Assembly: GCA_000381565.1 (NCBI GenBank)
Contig: KB906724.1
Span: 1,924,801-1,988,800 of the forward strand
DNA: 64,000 nucleotides
Origin: Oxalobacteraceae bacterium AB_14
GTDB taxonomy: Bacteria > Pseudomonadota > Gammaproteobacteria > Burkholderiales > Burkholderiaceae_D
Direction of reading: 5' to 3'
Below, in pieces: positions 8,571 through 20,214 of this stretch. A program made the translations under genes and the position numbers. The notes below the pieces were generated by a model. That model saw only the letters and a list, made by a program, of their open reading frames with translations. It was not told where the DNA came from and did no database searches. Numbering within the stretch: the stretch's first letter is position 1; every line of letters starts with the position of its first letter.

Positions 8571-10238
8571 CCTGCATGTTGCATAAACCAGCACGTGCGC
8601 AGAGGCGGGGTGTCAATCCTGCTATGAGTATATTGATGGCTGGCGGCTGACGAAAGCTCCCCTACCCAAACGAGTTGGGGTTCATTGAAGTGGCATGAAG
8701 GTTACAGGCGATGGGGCGGTGTGGTCGATTCTCGGCAGACCGGACGTGACGTCGCTACGACGAGTTGACGAGCCTTGACGCTGGCGGCAGATACAGGCGC
8801 TCGGTCAATGTTTGTAGCAGCTGTTTGAACGGGCAAGCACTTGGTAAATGAAGAACGATTTTGTTCTTGCACTGTCTGACTTGCACGGCGATCTTGAACA
8901 GTTTCGAGATGACCGTCGATGGTTGCGCCTGCGACAGCGCAGTGTGCCGAAGCGCCTGTGTGCGCAGTTGCTGGTGCAGGATATAGGCCGCCGAATGGAG
9001 CAGCAGGCGCATGCAGTTGGCGAGGAAGCTCGTGCACGAGGTCCGGTCCGCAGCGAGGTCATCCTTGAGATGTTTTATGTAATTTTCGGTCTGGCCGCGC
9101 GCGCAGTAAATTTCCTCGTACAGCGTGCCGGCATCGAGTCCCGGCAGCGATGTCACGATGAAGCGAGTGTTCTCGCCGAGTGCCATGACCTCGGCCTTCA
9201 TCAGCACGCGCCAGGACTTGGGCCATGAGCGCGCCTTGTAAGCGAATTCATCGAATAGGCGCACCGCGCTTGGCACCACTTCTTGCGTTTGCGCCGCGAC
9301 CCACAGGTCGATGGCGCGCAGCCTGGCTGGCTCGGCCATCGCAAGAAGCTTGACGTTGCAGGAGAAACCGAAGATGAAGTCGATATTCGGCATGCTATCG
9401 ATGAGGCCCATGAGTTCGGGTCCGCTGAAGTGGCCATCGCCACGCACGAGAATATGGGTATCGGGAAAATGGTGGCGGATCGCCGTCAGGACGCGGCGCA
9501 TGATCATGGCGTTCTCATCGCCGAACGGCCGCTTGCCTGGCCGCAGAACGGCCGCGATCAAGGCGCCCGATTGACCATCGAAGATCATCAGCGGCAGGTA
9601 GCAGGTCGAACCATAGTGATGGTTGTAGAACGCCAACGGCTGTTGGCCGTAGCATGCATCTTCGGAGTGATCCAGGTCGAGTATCAAACTCTTGGGTGGA
9701 CTGGCGAAGCCGGCGATGAACTGCTCGACGAGGGCTTGGCTGACGCGGTAAATGTCCTGCCGGCTCGCCGCGTGTTCGAAGCGCGAGATCGTCGCGCCCG
9801 AGGCCAGCGCGGCACCATCGTCGAACGGCTGGCGAGCCGCCCCGAGCTTGAACATCGGGTCGTGGCGCAGGCTGTTCGCGTCGTTGCCATCCTCGTAACC
9901 GCAACCAATCTGGTAGATACGCTGAGTCAGAATGTCGTGATAAGAATGGCTGACGTAACTCTGGTGACGGCGGTCAGGCAAGGCTGCGGCAAGGCGCTTG
10001 GTCAAGCCGATCTGGAGGTCGACACCGCGCAGCAAAACCGGGCCGAAATCGGACGACAGGCCGCCGCCAGCGAAATCGGCGCGAACGCTGTGGGCGGGAA
10101 TAGATGCAAAACGAAGCTGCTCTGAGGTAGAATTCATGTCGGGCAAGGTGTGTTCGTGTTGATAGGGTAGGTTTCTAGATAACTCCCATTCTATCAATCA
10201 CTTACGGCACTCTTGCCCTTTTTTATGCAAAATTCAGG
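8571..10238 (-). mobile_element. IS1380-family insertion sequence, copy 1 (1668 bp)
   Basis: A complete element bounded by imperfect terminal inverted repeats: the left end reads CCTGCATGTTGCATAAA, and the right end, read inward, CCTGAATTTTGCATAAA (two mismatches in 17). It is flanked by a 4-bp direct repeat CTAG at 8567-8570 and 10239-10242, the duplication size expected for IS1380. It carries one transposase on the minus strand, plus about 180 bases of non-coding DNA downstream of that gene. A copy that appears identical lies at 20215-21882. The left duplication includes the moaE stop codon and the right one forms the border of a MITE. Confidence 0.93.
8755..10137 (-). CDS. IS1380-family transposase, copy 1
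   Basis: A 460-residue DDE transposase from the ATG at 10137; an in-frame TTG at 10197 would add 20 residues with no better ribosome site. Motifs typical of IS1380 transposases are FAGGGLSSDFGPVLLRG near the N-terminus, LDLDHSEDACYGQQ (first acidic residue), ILVRGDGHFSGPELM (second) and ARGQTENYIKHLKDDLAADR (third, E). The reading frame is intact and the product identical to copy 2, so the element is probably still active or recently moved. Confidence 0.92.
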   Translation of the reverse strand: MNSTSEQLRFASIPAHSVRADFAGGGLSSDFGPVLLRGVDLQIGLTKRLAAALPDRRHQSYVSHSYHDILTQRIYQIGCGYEDGNDANSLRHDPMFKLGAARQPFDDGAALASGATISRFEHAASRQDIYRVSQALVEQFIAGFASPPKSLILDLDHSEDACYGQQPLAFYNHHYGSTCYLPLMIFDGQSGALIAAVLRPGKRPFGDENAMIMRRVLTAIRHHFPDTHILVRGDGHFSGPELMGLIDSMPNIDFIFGFSCNVKLLAMAEPARLRAIDLWVAAQTQEVVPSAVRLFDEFAYKARSWPKSWRVLMKAEVMALGENTRFIVTSLPGLDAGTLYEEIYCARGQTENYIKHLKDDLAADRTSCTSFLANCMRLLLHSAAYILHQQLRTQALRHTALSQAQPSTVISKLFKIAVQVRQCKNKIVLHLPSACPFKQLLQTLTERLYLPPASRLVNSS

Positions 10239-10241
10239 CTA

Positions 10242-10398
10242 GTGGACTGTAACGCTTAAATCGGTAGCGCCTGCCGCGCAGGCAACGCGCATGGCGGCGT
10301 TGCAAATGCTCGCAATAGCTCGCTATTGCTGCGCTTTGCGCCTTGCCCTGCGCGCCGCCTGCGCGTCCTTCGCCACCAATTTAAACGTTACAGTCCAC
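10242..10398. mobile_element. MITE copy 1, non-autonomous relative of the IS630-family element
   Basis: A 157-bp element with no reading frame. Its ends read inward GTGGACTGTAACGCTTAAAT on the left and GTGGACTGTAACGTTTAAAT on the right, flanked by TA (10240-10241 and 10399-10400) inside a CTAG context. The first 12 bases equal the right end of the IS630-family element at 19087-20190. The interior is partly self-complementary, with a central perfect hairpin GCAATAGCTCGCTATTGC. It sits between copy 1 of IS1380 and the clpB promoter; its right edge is 43 bases before the clpB -35 box. Copy 2 is at 34816-34972. Confidence 0.85.
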
Positions 10399-10441
10399 TA
10401 GTTGATGTAGCGCATGGATTTGCGATTTAAAAGGGTGTCTC

Positions 10442-10468
10442 CTTGAAAACGGATCGCATACCCCTATG
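10442..10468 (+). promoter_or_regulatory. Sigma-32 (heat-shock) promoter of clpB
   Basis: CTTGAAA at 10442-10448 and CCCCTATG at 10461-10468, separated by 12 bases, closely match the sigma-32 consensus (CTTGAAA and CCCCATNT). The clpB start follows 33 bases later, after a GGAG ribosome site. Expected to give heat-shock induction by RpoH. Confidence 0.85.
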
Positions 10469-10501
10469 TATGCGATAAGTTAAATTTATCGGAGCAATTC
10501 C

Positions 10502-13080
<2,579 letters not shown>

Positions 13081-13084
<4 letters not shown>

Positions 13085-14046
13085 CCCGGCTCAGCCTGGT
13101 GGTGGACGATGCGGTTGCGACCGTCGCGTTTGGCGCGGTACAGCGCATCGTCCGCCCGTTTCAACACTTCCTCGCTGGAGCTGTCGCCGGCCAGCATTTC
13201 GCTCAGGCCGCCGCTGATGGTGGCACCCTGGCCCAGCGTGCCCAGTTCCCGCAGCTGCTCGGCGATGCGCAGCCGCAGCCGCTCGGCGATCGGCACCGCC
13301 TGCGTCCAGCTGGTGTGCGGCATCAGGATCACGAATTCATCGCCGCCCAGCCGGGCCGGGAAGTCGGTGCTGCGCAGCTCGCGCCGGCAGACTTCGGCCG
13401 TGGTCTGGATCGCCTTGTCGCCGCTCAGGTGGCCGTACTTGTCGTTGATGTCCTTGAAATGGTCGATGTCGAAGATCAGCACCGAGGCCGGCGTCTGGTA
13501 GCGGGCGTATAGCTCGTGGTTGTCGCCGAGGGCCTGCATCAGCTTGCGGCGGTTGGCCAGGCCGGTCAGCGAGTCGGTCTCGCTTTGCATGCGCAGCAGC
13601 GCCTCCAGCTTCTTGCTGGCGGTGATATTGCTGGCCACCCACAGCACGGCGTCCTCGCCCAGCACCTGGTAGTCCAGCGCCTGCACCCGGCCTTCGAACC
13701 AGATCGTGTCTTCCGGGCCGTCGCTGTCGAGACCCTTCACATCCTTGCGGTTCAGCTGGTATTCGACCACATGCAAGCCCCGCTTGGCCAGCGCGACGGC
13801 GATCTGCGCCAGGAACCAGGCGGCCTTGTCGGCGTGCAGGACCTCGGGGATGCGCTTGCCGACCAGCGTGCTGCCATCGTGGTAGTAGCGGGCGTCGGTG
13901 CCGCCGAAGATGGCGGCGTAGGCGCCGCTGCGGGTCAGGATAAATGCCGGGTCCGGCAGCGCGGCGAGTAGTGCTGCGATCTGTACGCTCGAGAAGAGAG
14001 ACACGTCCGTCATGCGATAGCGCTTTTCCAGTTGTTGAGTTTCCAC
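13081..14046 (-). CDS. PAS-like sensor diguanylate cyclase (GGDEF)
   Basis: A 321-residue protein with an N-terminal PAS-like domain (about 15-145) and a C-terminal GGDEF domain (155-315). The active site GGDEF is intact and preceded by RSTD five residues upstream, the RxxD product-inhibition site, so it should make c-di-GMP and be feedback-limited. No membrane segment, so it is a cytoplasmic sensor. The outer start is GTG at 14046; an ATG at 14013 (MTDVSLF), preceded by GGAAAAG, is an equally plausible start. It is convergent with clpB and overlaps its last four bases. Confidence 0.9.
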
Positions 14047-14087
14047 TAATGTACCGTACTTTCGTCCAAGACAACGTTAACGGTGCA

Positions 14088-14900
14088 TTAATCGAAAACT
14101 TGATCGTTTATCCATTTTTCAGCGAAAAAGGCGGTCGGCGTGCTGCCGAAGGTCTTCTTGAACATGGCGGAAAAGGCTGACTGGCTGGCATAGCCCAGCT
14201 GTGCCGCCACTTGCGACAGCGGCACGCCGCGCGCGATCAGCGGCGCCGCGTGCGCCAGCCGCACCTGCTGGCGCCACTGGCTGAAGCGCATGCCCAGCTC
14301 GCGTTCGAACAGGCGGGTCAGCGTGCGCTCGGAGGCGCCGACCCGGCCGGCCCAGTGCTCCAGCGTGTGCTCGGCGCCGGGATCGGCGATCAGCGCGTCG
14401 CACAGGGCTTTGAGGCGCTTGTCGTCGGGCAGCGGCACGCGCAGCGCACGGCCGGCGCAGCGCGGCAGTTCGTCCAGGATCATCTCGCCCAGCAGCTGCT
14501 CGCGGCCGGACTGCTCGCCCTGGTCGTGCTGCTCCAGCGCGGCCATCAGTTCGCGCAGCAGGCTGGACACCTCGACCACCTTGCAGGCGTCGGCGAAGGG
14601 CGAGCGGCTGGCGTGCACGCACAGCGGCCGCAGCCGGGTCGGCTCCAGCACCGTGATCGCGTGCTCGACGTCCGGCGCGATCCAGATGGCGCGCTGCGGC
14701 GGCACGATCCAGCTGCTATGGTTGGCCGTGACCCGCATCACGCCCTGCATCGCGTAGGTGAACTGGCCCCACGGATGGTGGTGCGGCAGCAACACGGCGG
14801 CGGCCGGCAGGTCGCGGCCGGACATGGTCAGCGGCCGGGCCGGGGTGGGAAAGTCGCAATGCCAGTTGAATTGCGTGTGCGTGACGACCGGTATCGGCAT
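14088..14900 (-). CDS. AraC-family transcriptional regulator with cupin sensor domain
   Basis: A 270-residue regulator. Residues about 25-95 form a cupin-type sensor (PHHHPWGQFTYAMQGVM, WIVPPQRAIWIAPDVEH) and the C-terminal 100 residues contain two helix-turn-helix motifs (WAGRVGASERTLTRLFEREL and LSQVAAQLGYASQSAFSAMF). It is divergent from the MFS transporter gene with a 94-bp shared intergenic region, the common layout for a regulator controlling its neighbour transporter. The ligand cannot be told from sequence. Confidence 0.9.
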   Translation of the reverse strand: MPIPVVTHTQFNWHCDFPTPARPLTMSGRDLPAAAVLLPHHHPWGQFTYAMQGVMRVTANHSSWIVPPQRAIWIAPDVEHAITVLEPTRLRPLCVHASRSPFADACKVVEVSSLLRELMAALEQHDQGEQSGREQLLGEMILDELPRCAGRALRVPLPDDKRLKALCDALIADPGAEHTLEHWAGRVGASERTLTRLFERELGMRFSQWRQQVRLAHAAPLIARGVPLSQVAAQLGYASQSAFSAMFKKTFGSTPTAFFAEKWINDQVFD

Positions 14901-14994
14901 GGCGGATTCTCGACAAATGTTGACCCGCTATCTTAAATCGGTCTGGCGTCAAATGCTTACACTGTGCTTTCTTTTTTTGAAACAGGGAGGCGGC

Positions 14995-16218
14995 ATGAAC
15001 CATACTTCGTTGCTGCGGCAGGACGCCAGGGTCATCGGCCTGGTCGGGCTGGCGCATGGCACTTCGCATTTTTACCACGTGATCCTGGCGGCGCTGATCC
15101 CCTGGCTGAAGCCGGAATTCCATCTTTCCTATGCCGAGCTGGGCTTGCTGATGACGGTGTTTTTCACCGTCTCCGGCGTGGGGCAGGCGCTGGCCGGCTT
15201 CGTCGTCGACCGCTACAGCGCACGCACGGTGCTGTTCAGCGGTATCGCGCTGCTGGGGCTGTCGGCGCTGGTGTTGTCCAGCGCGCACAGCTACGCGCAG
15301 CTGATGCTGGGGGCTTTGCTGGCCGGCTGCGGCAACAGCGTGTTCCACCCGGCCGACTACACGCTGCTGAACCAGCGCGTGTCCAGGGCGCGGCTGACGC
15401 ACGGTTTTTCGGTGCACGGCATCAGCGGCAATATCGGCTGGGCGATTTCGCCGCTGTTCCTGACCTTCGTGGCGGCACGCACCGACTGGCGCACCGCGCT
15501 GCTGAGCGCGGCCTTGCTGCCGCTGGGGGTGCTGGCGCTGCTGGTCTGGAACCGCCACGCGCTGCGGCCGGAGCCGGTCGCGGCGCCGGTGGCCACGGCG
15601 GCTGGCGCCGGCAAGGCCGGTGCGTTCAGCTTCCTGCGGCTGCAGGTGGTGTGGATGTGCTTTGCCTTCTTCCTGATCTCGGCGGTGGCGCTGGCCGGCA
15701 TCCAGAGCTTCGCCGCCACCAGCCTGGTGAGCCTGTACGGCATGTCGCTGGCGTGGGCCACCACGGCCTACACCGCCTACATGCTGGCCTCGGCGATCGG
15801 CATGCTGTACGGCGGCTTCCTGGGCGCCGGCAGCCGCCATCACGACCGCATCATCATGCTGGCTTTCGGCGCGGCGGCGCTGTTGGCACTGGTGCTGGCA
15901 GCCGCCGTGGTGCCGGCCTGGCTGGCGGTTGTGCTGATGGGGCTGATCGGACTAGTGACCGGCATCTCGGGGCCGTCGCGCGACCTGCTGATACGCGGCG
16001 CGGCGCCGGCCAACGCCACCGGCCGCGTGTTCGGCGTCGTGTATTCCGGCCTGGACAGCGGGTTGGCGCTGGGGCCGCTGCTGTTCGGCGCGCTGATGGA
16101 CGCCAACCGTCCGTCGGGCGTATTCATCGGCATCGCCGTGTTCCAGGCGCTGGTGATACTGACCGCGATCGGGGTCGGCAGCAAGACCCGCGTGGTGGGC
16201 CTGCCCAAAACAGCTTAG
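14995..16218 (+). CDS. MFS transporter, fosmidomycin-resistance (Fsr)-like
   Basis: A 407-residue inner-membrane major facilitator with about twelve hydrophobic segments. The block [17 protein letters not shown] and [14 protein letters not shown] resembles the Fsr-like group of drug/proton antiporters. The start at 14995 is decided by AGGGAGG at 14984-14990; the frame is open further upstream into the divergent regulator but has no ribosome site there. Probably controlled by the divergent AraC-type gene. The substrate is not known; export of a toxic compound is the family expectation. Confidence 0.88.
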   Translation: MNHTSLLRQDARVIGLVGLAHGTSHFYHVILAALIPWLKPEFHLSYAELGLLMTVFFTVSGVGQALAGFVVDRYSARTVLFSGIALLGLSALVLSSAHSYAQLMLGALLAGCGNSVFHPADYTLLNQRVSRARLTHGFSVHGISGNIGWAISPLFLTFVAARTDWRTALLSAALLPLGVLALLVWNRHALRPEPVAAPVATAAGAGKAGAFSFLRLQVVWMCFAFFLISAVALAGIQSFAATSLVSLYGMSLAWATTAYTAYMLASAIGMLYGGFLGAGSRHHDRIIMLAFGAAALLALVLAAAVVPAWLAVVLMGLIGLVTGISGPSRDLLIRGAAPANATGRVFGVVYSGLDSGLALGPLLFGALMDANRPSGVFIGIAVFQALVILTAIGVGSKTRVVGLPKTA

Positions 16219-16255
16219 AATCCTTGCTATCTTAACCAACGCACACGGGACCGCC

Positions 16256-16750
16256 ATGAGCTTTGCCACCACCGATTTATGCGACGACCACGCCAACCTG
16301 CTGGAGGACGGCCGCCTGGCCGTGCTGCCGCCGGTGTTCCTGCACTTTGGCAAGCAGCGACGTTTTTCCGGCCGCGTGACCACGCTCAAGGTGCATGAGG
16401 ACAATGCGCTGGTGCGCTCGGTGCTGGAAGCCCCGGGCGGCGGCAATGTGCTGGTGATCGACGGCGGCGGCAGCCTGCGCCGGGCGCTGGTCGGCGGCCA
16501 GCTGGGCTTGCTGGCCCAGGACAACGGCTGGGCCGGCATCATCGTCGACGGCTGCATCCGCGACAGCGACGAGATCAATTCCTGCGAAATCGGCGTGCGC
16601 GCGCTGGCCGCCCATCCGCAAAAAAGCAGCAAGAAGGGCGTTGGCGAGCGCAACGTGCGAGTGCATATCCAGGGCGTGCCGGTGCAGCCGGGCGACTGGA
16701 TCTATGCCGACGCCGACGGCATACTGGTGGCGCAGCAAATGCTCGCCTGA
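16256..16750 (+). CDS. rraA: RraA-family protein (ribonuclease E regulator / HMG aldolase fold)
   Basis: A 164-residue RraA-like protein, near the E. coli RraA length (161). Visible signatures are TTDLCDDH at the N-terminus, [24 protein letters not shown] and [17 protein letters not shown], which includes the GxxxDGxxRD stretch that in the family can bind a divalent metal and catalyse 4-hydroxy-4-methyl-2-oxoglutarate aldolase reactions. RraA trimers inhibit RNase E in E. coli; which activity applies here cannot be decided by sequence. It follows the MFS gene by 37 bases. Confidence 0.9.
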   Translation: MSFATTDLCDDHANLLEDGRLAVLPPVFLHFGKQRRFSGRVTTLKVHEDNALVRSVLEAPGGGNVLVIDGGGSLRRALVGGQLGLLAQDNGWAGIIVDGCIRDSDEINSCEIGVRALAAHPQKSSKKGVGERNVRVHIQGVPVQPGDWIYADADGILVAQQMLA

Positions 16751-16803
16751 AGTTTGATATATTTCTAATATGGAAATTTCAGTGGTATTTTCGCAATAAA
16801 ATA

Positions 16804-16831
16804 TTGACACTGGTAAGTTTCCATGTAAAAG
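16804..16831 (+). promoter_or_regulatory. Candidate sigma-70 promoter of the PEP-CTERM gene
   Basis: TTGACA at 16804-16809 and TAAAAG at 16826-16831 with a 16-base spacer, in an AT-rich stretch upstream of the PEP-CTERM gene. The -35 is perfect and the -10 moderate. Judged by eye. Confidence 0.4.
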
Positions 16832-16876
16832 TCACAAGGCGTCAATTTCTGGACGCGTGCTCATCAGGAGTGCTCC

Positions 16877-17479
16877 ATGAAAAGACTTTGCTTTGCCGTG
16901 TTATGCGCACTGGCAGGGGCTGCCGCCCACGCCGCCCCGGTGACCTTGCTACCGGGCGCCACCAATCTGACCATGCCGGTGCTGAATTTCGTCGGCGCCG
17001 GCCCGCAGAATCTGGCGCCGGGCGTGGACTGGAGCAGCGCCAGCAGCAATTCCGTCTTCGGCTATGGCGACCCTTACGGCTTCGCCGACAATGGCGGCTG
17101 GAGCGGCCTGGCGATGGCCGGCACCAACGACCAGAGCAGCGCCATGACGCTGGCGTTCAGCCAGGCGGTTGCCGGCGTCGGCGCCTTCTTCAACTACTCG
17201 CCGCTCTACTATGGACCGGCGACGATCGCGGTCTACGATGCAACGCACACATTGATCGAATCGACCACCCTGAGCTTCACCACCAACGGCGGCCAGAACC
17301 AGGGCGAATTCCACGGCTTTCTGGAAAACGCTCCGTCGATCAGCTTCCTCACCATGAGCGGCGCGTACATCGGCGCTACCGGCTTCGCCGTGCAAGCCGT
17401 TCCCGAACCGGAAACCTACGCCATGCTGCTGACCGGGCTGGGCCTGCTGGGAGTGGCTGCGCGCCGCCGCAAAGCCTGA
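16877..17479 (+). CDS. PEP-CTERM sorting domain-containing exported protein
   Basis: A 200-residue secreted protein. It has an N-terminal signal peptide (MKRLCFAVLCALAGAAAHAA), a beta-rich, Gly/Asn/Ser-rich body and a C-terminal sorting signal: VPEPETYAMLLTGLGLLG followed by an arginine-rich tail. PEP-CTERM proteins are processed by exosortase (EpsH) and linked to exopolysaccharide or biofilm production; the exosortase is not in this window. A ribosome site AGGAG precedes the ATG. The body is not recognisable as a known enzyme. An intrinsic terminator follows 20 bases after the stop. Confidence 0.92.
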   Translation: MKRLCFAVLCALAGAAAHAAPVTLLPGATNLTMPVLNFVGAGPQNLAPGVDWSSASSNSVFGYGDPYGFADNGGWSGLAMAGTNDQSSAMTLAFSQAVAGVGAFFNYSPLYYGPATIAVYDATHTLIESTTLSFTTNGGQNQGEFHGFLENAPSISFLTMSGAYIGATGFAVQAVPEPETYAMLLTGLGLLGVAARRRKA

Positions 17480-17499
17480 TCCCGATCTGGCGCTCGCGG

Positions 17500-17536
17500 A
17501 CACCCCGTCAGTCACGCGGCTTGCGGGGTGTTTTTT
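17500..17536 (+). terminator. Intrinsic terminator after the PEP-CTERM gene
   Basis: The stem ACACCCCG (17500-17507) pairs with CGGGGTGT (17524-17531) and is followed by a T run to 17536. Classic rho-independent form. Confidence 0.85.
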
Positions 17537-17679
17537 CATCTGGCGGGGCAGGCATTTCACATCGCGGGAATGCATGACTGGCGGACACCTTTTTTCCTTC
17601 CATTTCAAGAAATGCCATTCCGCATCGTGGGAAATTTCATGCAGGTGCATGTTTTTAAACGATATATATTTAGTTATAT

Positions 17680-17693
17680 GTCTTATATAAGAC
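17680..17693. promoter_or_regulatory. Perfect 14-bp palindrome in the aceA promoter region
   Basis: GTCTTATATAAGAC is a perfect palindrome 68 bases before the aceA start, within the only strongly AT-rich tract of the area, which must hold the aceA promoter. This is what an operator for a dimeric regulator of the glyoxylate shunt would look like. The protein that binds it cannot be named from the window. Confidence 0.5.
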
Positions 17694-17761
17694 TATTGGT
17701 GCATGGCACAAAGAGGTCTACTATTTGATTAACGGATTTCGTTTTTAAATAGGAGAGCACC

Positions 17762-19057
<1,296 letters not shown>

Positions 19058-19083
19058 GAGGGGAGGCGCGGCGCAGGCTGGAA

Positions 19084-20157
19084 CTAGTGGCCTGTAACAA
19101 TCGAATCCGGAGTGATGCGTCTGCTTAAATCACAGTATTTCCATTTCACCGGCTTGGGCTCCTCGTTGTATTTTCTGATGTAGCGCATGAGCTTTCGCTT
19201 GAGGTCAGAAACGGAAGTGAAGACGCCACGGGCTATGACATCGCGCTCAATTTTTCCGAACCAAAGTTCGACCTGATTTAGCCAAGACGAGTAGGTTGGC
19301 GTGAAATGCATATGGACATTGGGATGCAGTTCTAGGAACGCGGTAACGAGCTTGGTCTTGTGTGCCGAGAGGTTGTCGGCAATGACGTGAATTTCTTTGC
19401 GCTTGGGCTGGCTGGCAACGATATCAGTGAGGAAAGCGACGAACTCGGCCGACGTATGGCTGGTCGCTGTTTTACCCAGCACCTCGCCCGTTTTGGTATT
19501 GAAGGCGGCATACAAGGACAGCGTCCCATGGCGGTAGTATTCAAACCCATGTCGTTCAGCGCGTCCCGGCGACAGCGGCAAGACCGGATCCTTACGGTTC
19601 AGTGCCTGAATAGCCGTCTTCTCGTCAACACAGAAGACGGCGGCATTCTGGGGCGGGTTCAGATAGAGGCCGATCACATCGGCCGCCTTGGTTTCAAAGT
19701 CAGGGTCGTTCGACGACAGGTAGCCTTCGAGTCGGTGGGGTTTGATTCCATGCTTGGCCCAGATGCGCGCAATCGTCATATGCGAAATACCGTCACCAAG
19801 TTCCGCAGCGAGCTTGCGGCTCGACCAATGCGTGGAGCCATCGGCAGGCTTGTGCTTCGTGGTCCGCGCAAGCACACGCGCCTCGACCTTGTCGGTGACC
19901 TTGAATCGCTCGCGCCCTGCATGGCGCGAATAAAGGCCCGCGAGTCGCTCTGCAGAAAAACGTTTGCTCCACAAGTCGATGAAGTCGTTGCAGCAGTCAA
20001 GTTTTCCCTGGATCTCTGCCCATGTGCATCCGTCGGACAGTAACAAAATCAAACGCGCGCGGCGCGCGACGTCAGCCCGAACGTTACGGGCCGAGACCTG
20101 TTGTTGAAGTTCCGTTCGCTCACTGTCGGTAAGTATCATGGCGTCCCCCTTGGACAT
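19084..20157 (-). CDS. IS630-family transposase
   Basis: A 357-residue transposase with an N-terminal helix-turn-helix region (residues about 10-140) and a DDE catalytic domain: FCVDEKTAIQAL, IHVIADNLSAHKT and SSWLNQVELWFGKIERDV, the last giving the catalytic glutamate in the LNxxE context typical of IS630. The frame runs through the terminal repeat and its stop (TAG) is formed by the duplicated target TA plus the next flanking base. A second ATG at 20139, preceded by AGGGGG, is probably the real start and would shorten the protein by six residues. The frame is intact. Confidence 0.9.
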   Translation of the reverse strand: MSKGDAMILTDSERTELQQQVSARNVRADVARRARLILLLSDGCTWAEIQGKLDCCNDFIDLWSKRFSAERLAGLYSRHAGRERFKVTDKVEARVLARTTKHKPADGSTHWSSRKLAAELGDGISHMTIARIWAKHGIKPHRLEGYLSSNDPDFETKAADVIGLYLNPPQNAAVFCVDEKTAIQALNRKDPVLPLSPGRAERHGFEYYRHGTLSLYAAFNTKTGEVLGKTATSHTSAEFVAFLTDIVASQPKRKEIHVIADNLSAHKTKLVTAFLELHPNVHMHFTPTYSSWLNQVELWFGKIERDVIARGVFTSVSDLKRKLMRYIRKYNEEPKPVKWKYCDLSRRITPDSIVTGH

Positions 20158-20190
20158 AATGATACTCCGTTTTTAATTGTTACAGTCCAC
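19087..20190 (-). mobile_element. IS630-family insertion sequence (1104 bp)
   Basis: Bounded by inverted ends reading inward GTGGCCTGTAACAAT (left) and GTGGACTGTAACAAT (right), one mismatch, and flanked by the TA duplication typical of IS630/Tc1 elements (19085-19086 and 20191-20192), both within CTAG. It holds one transposase gene on the minus strand spanning almost the whole element. Its terminal 12 bases are shared with the two 157-bp MITEs of this window, making it the likely source of their transposase. Confidence 0.9.
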
Positions 20191-20192
20191 TA

Positions 20193-20211
20193 GTGAACTG
20201 TAACAGTCCAC
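20193..20211. mobile_element. 19-bp collapsed MITE / terminal-repeat fusion
   Basis: GTGAACTGTAACAGTCCAC is nine bases of a left MITE end, one A, and nine bases of a right end, flanked by TA on both sides (20191-20192 and 20212-20213). It looks like an internally deleted relative of the 157-bp MITE, placed exactly between the IS630 element and IS1380 copy 2. Interpretation is inference from end sequences only. Confidence 0.6.
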
Positions 20212-20214
20212 TAG

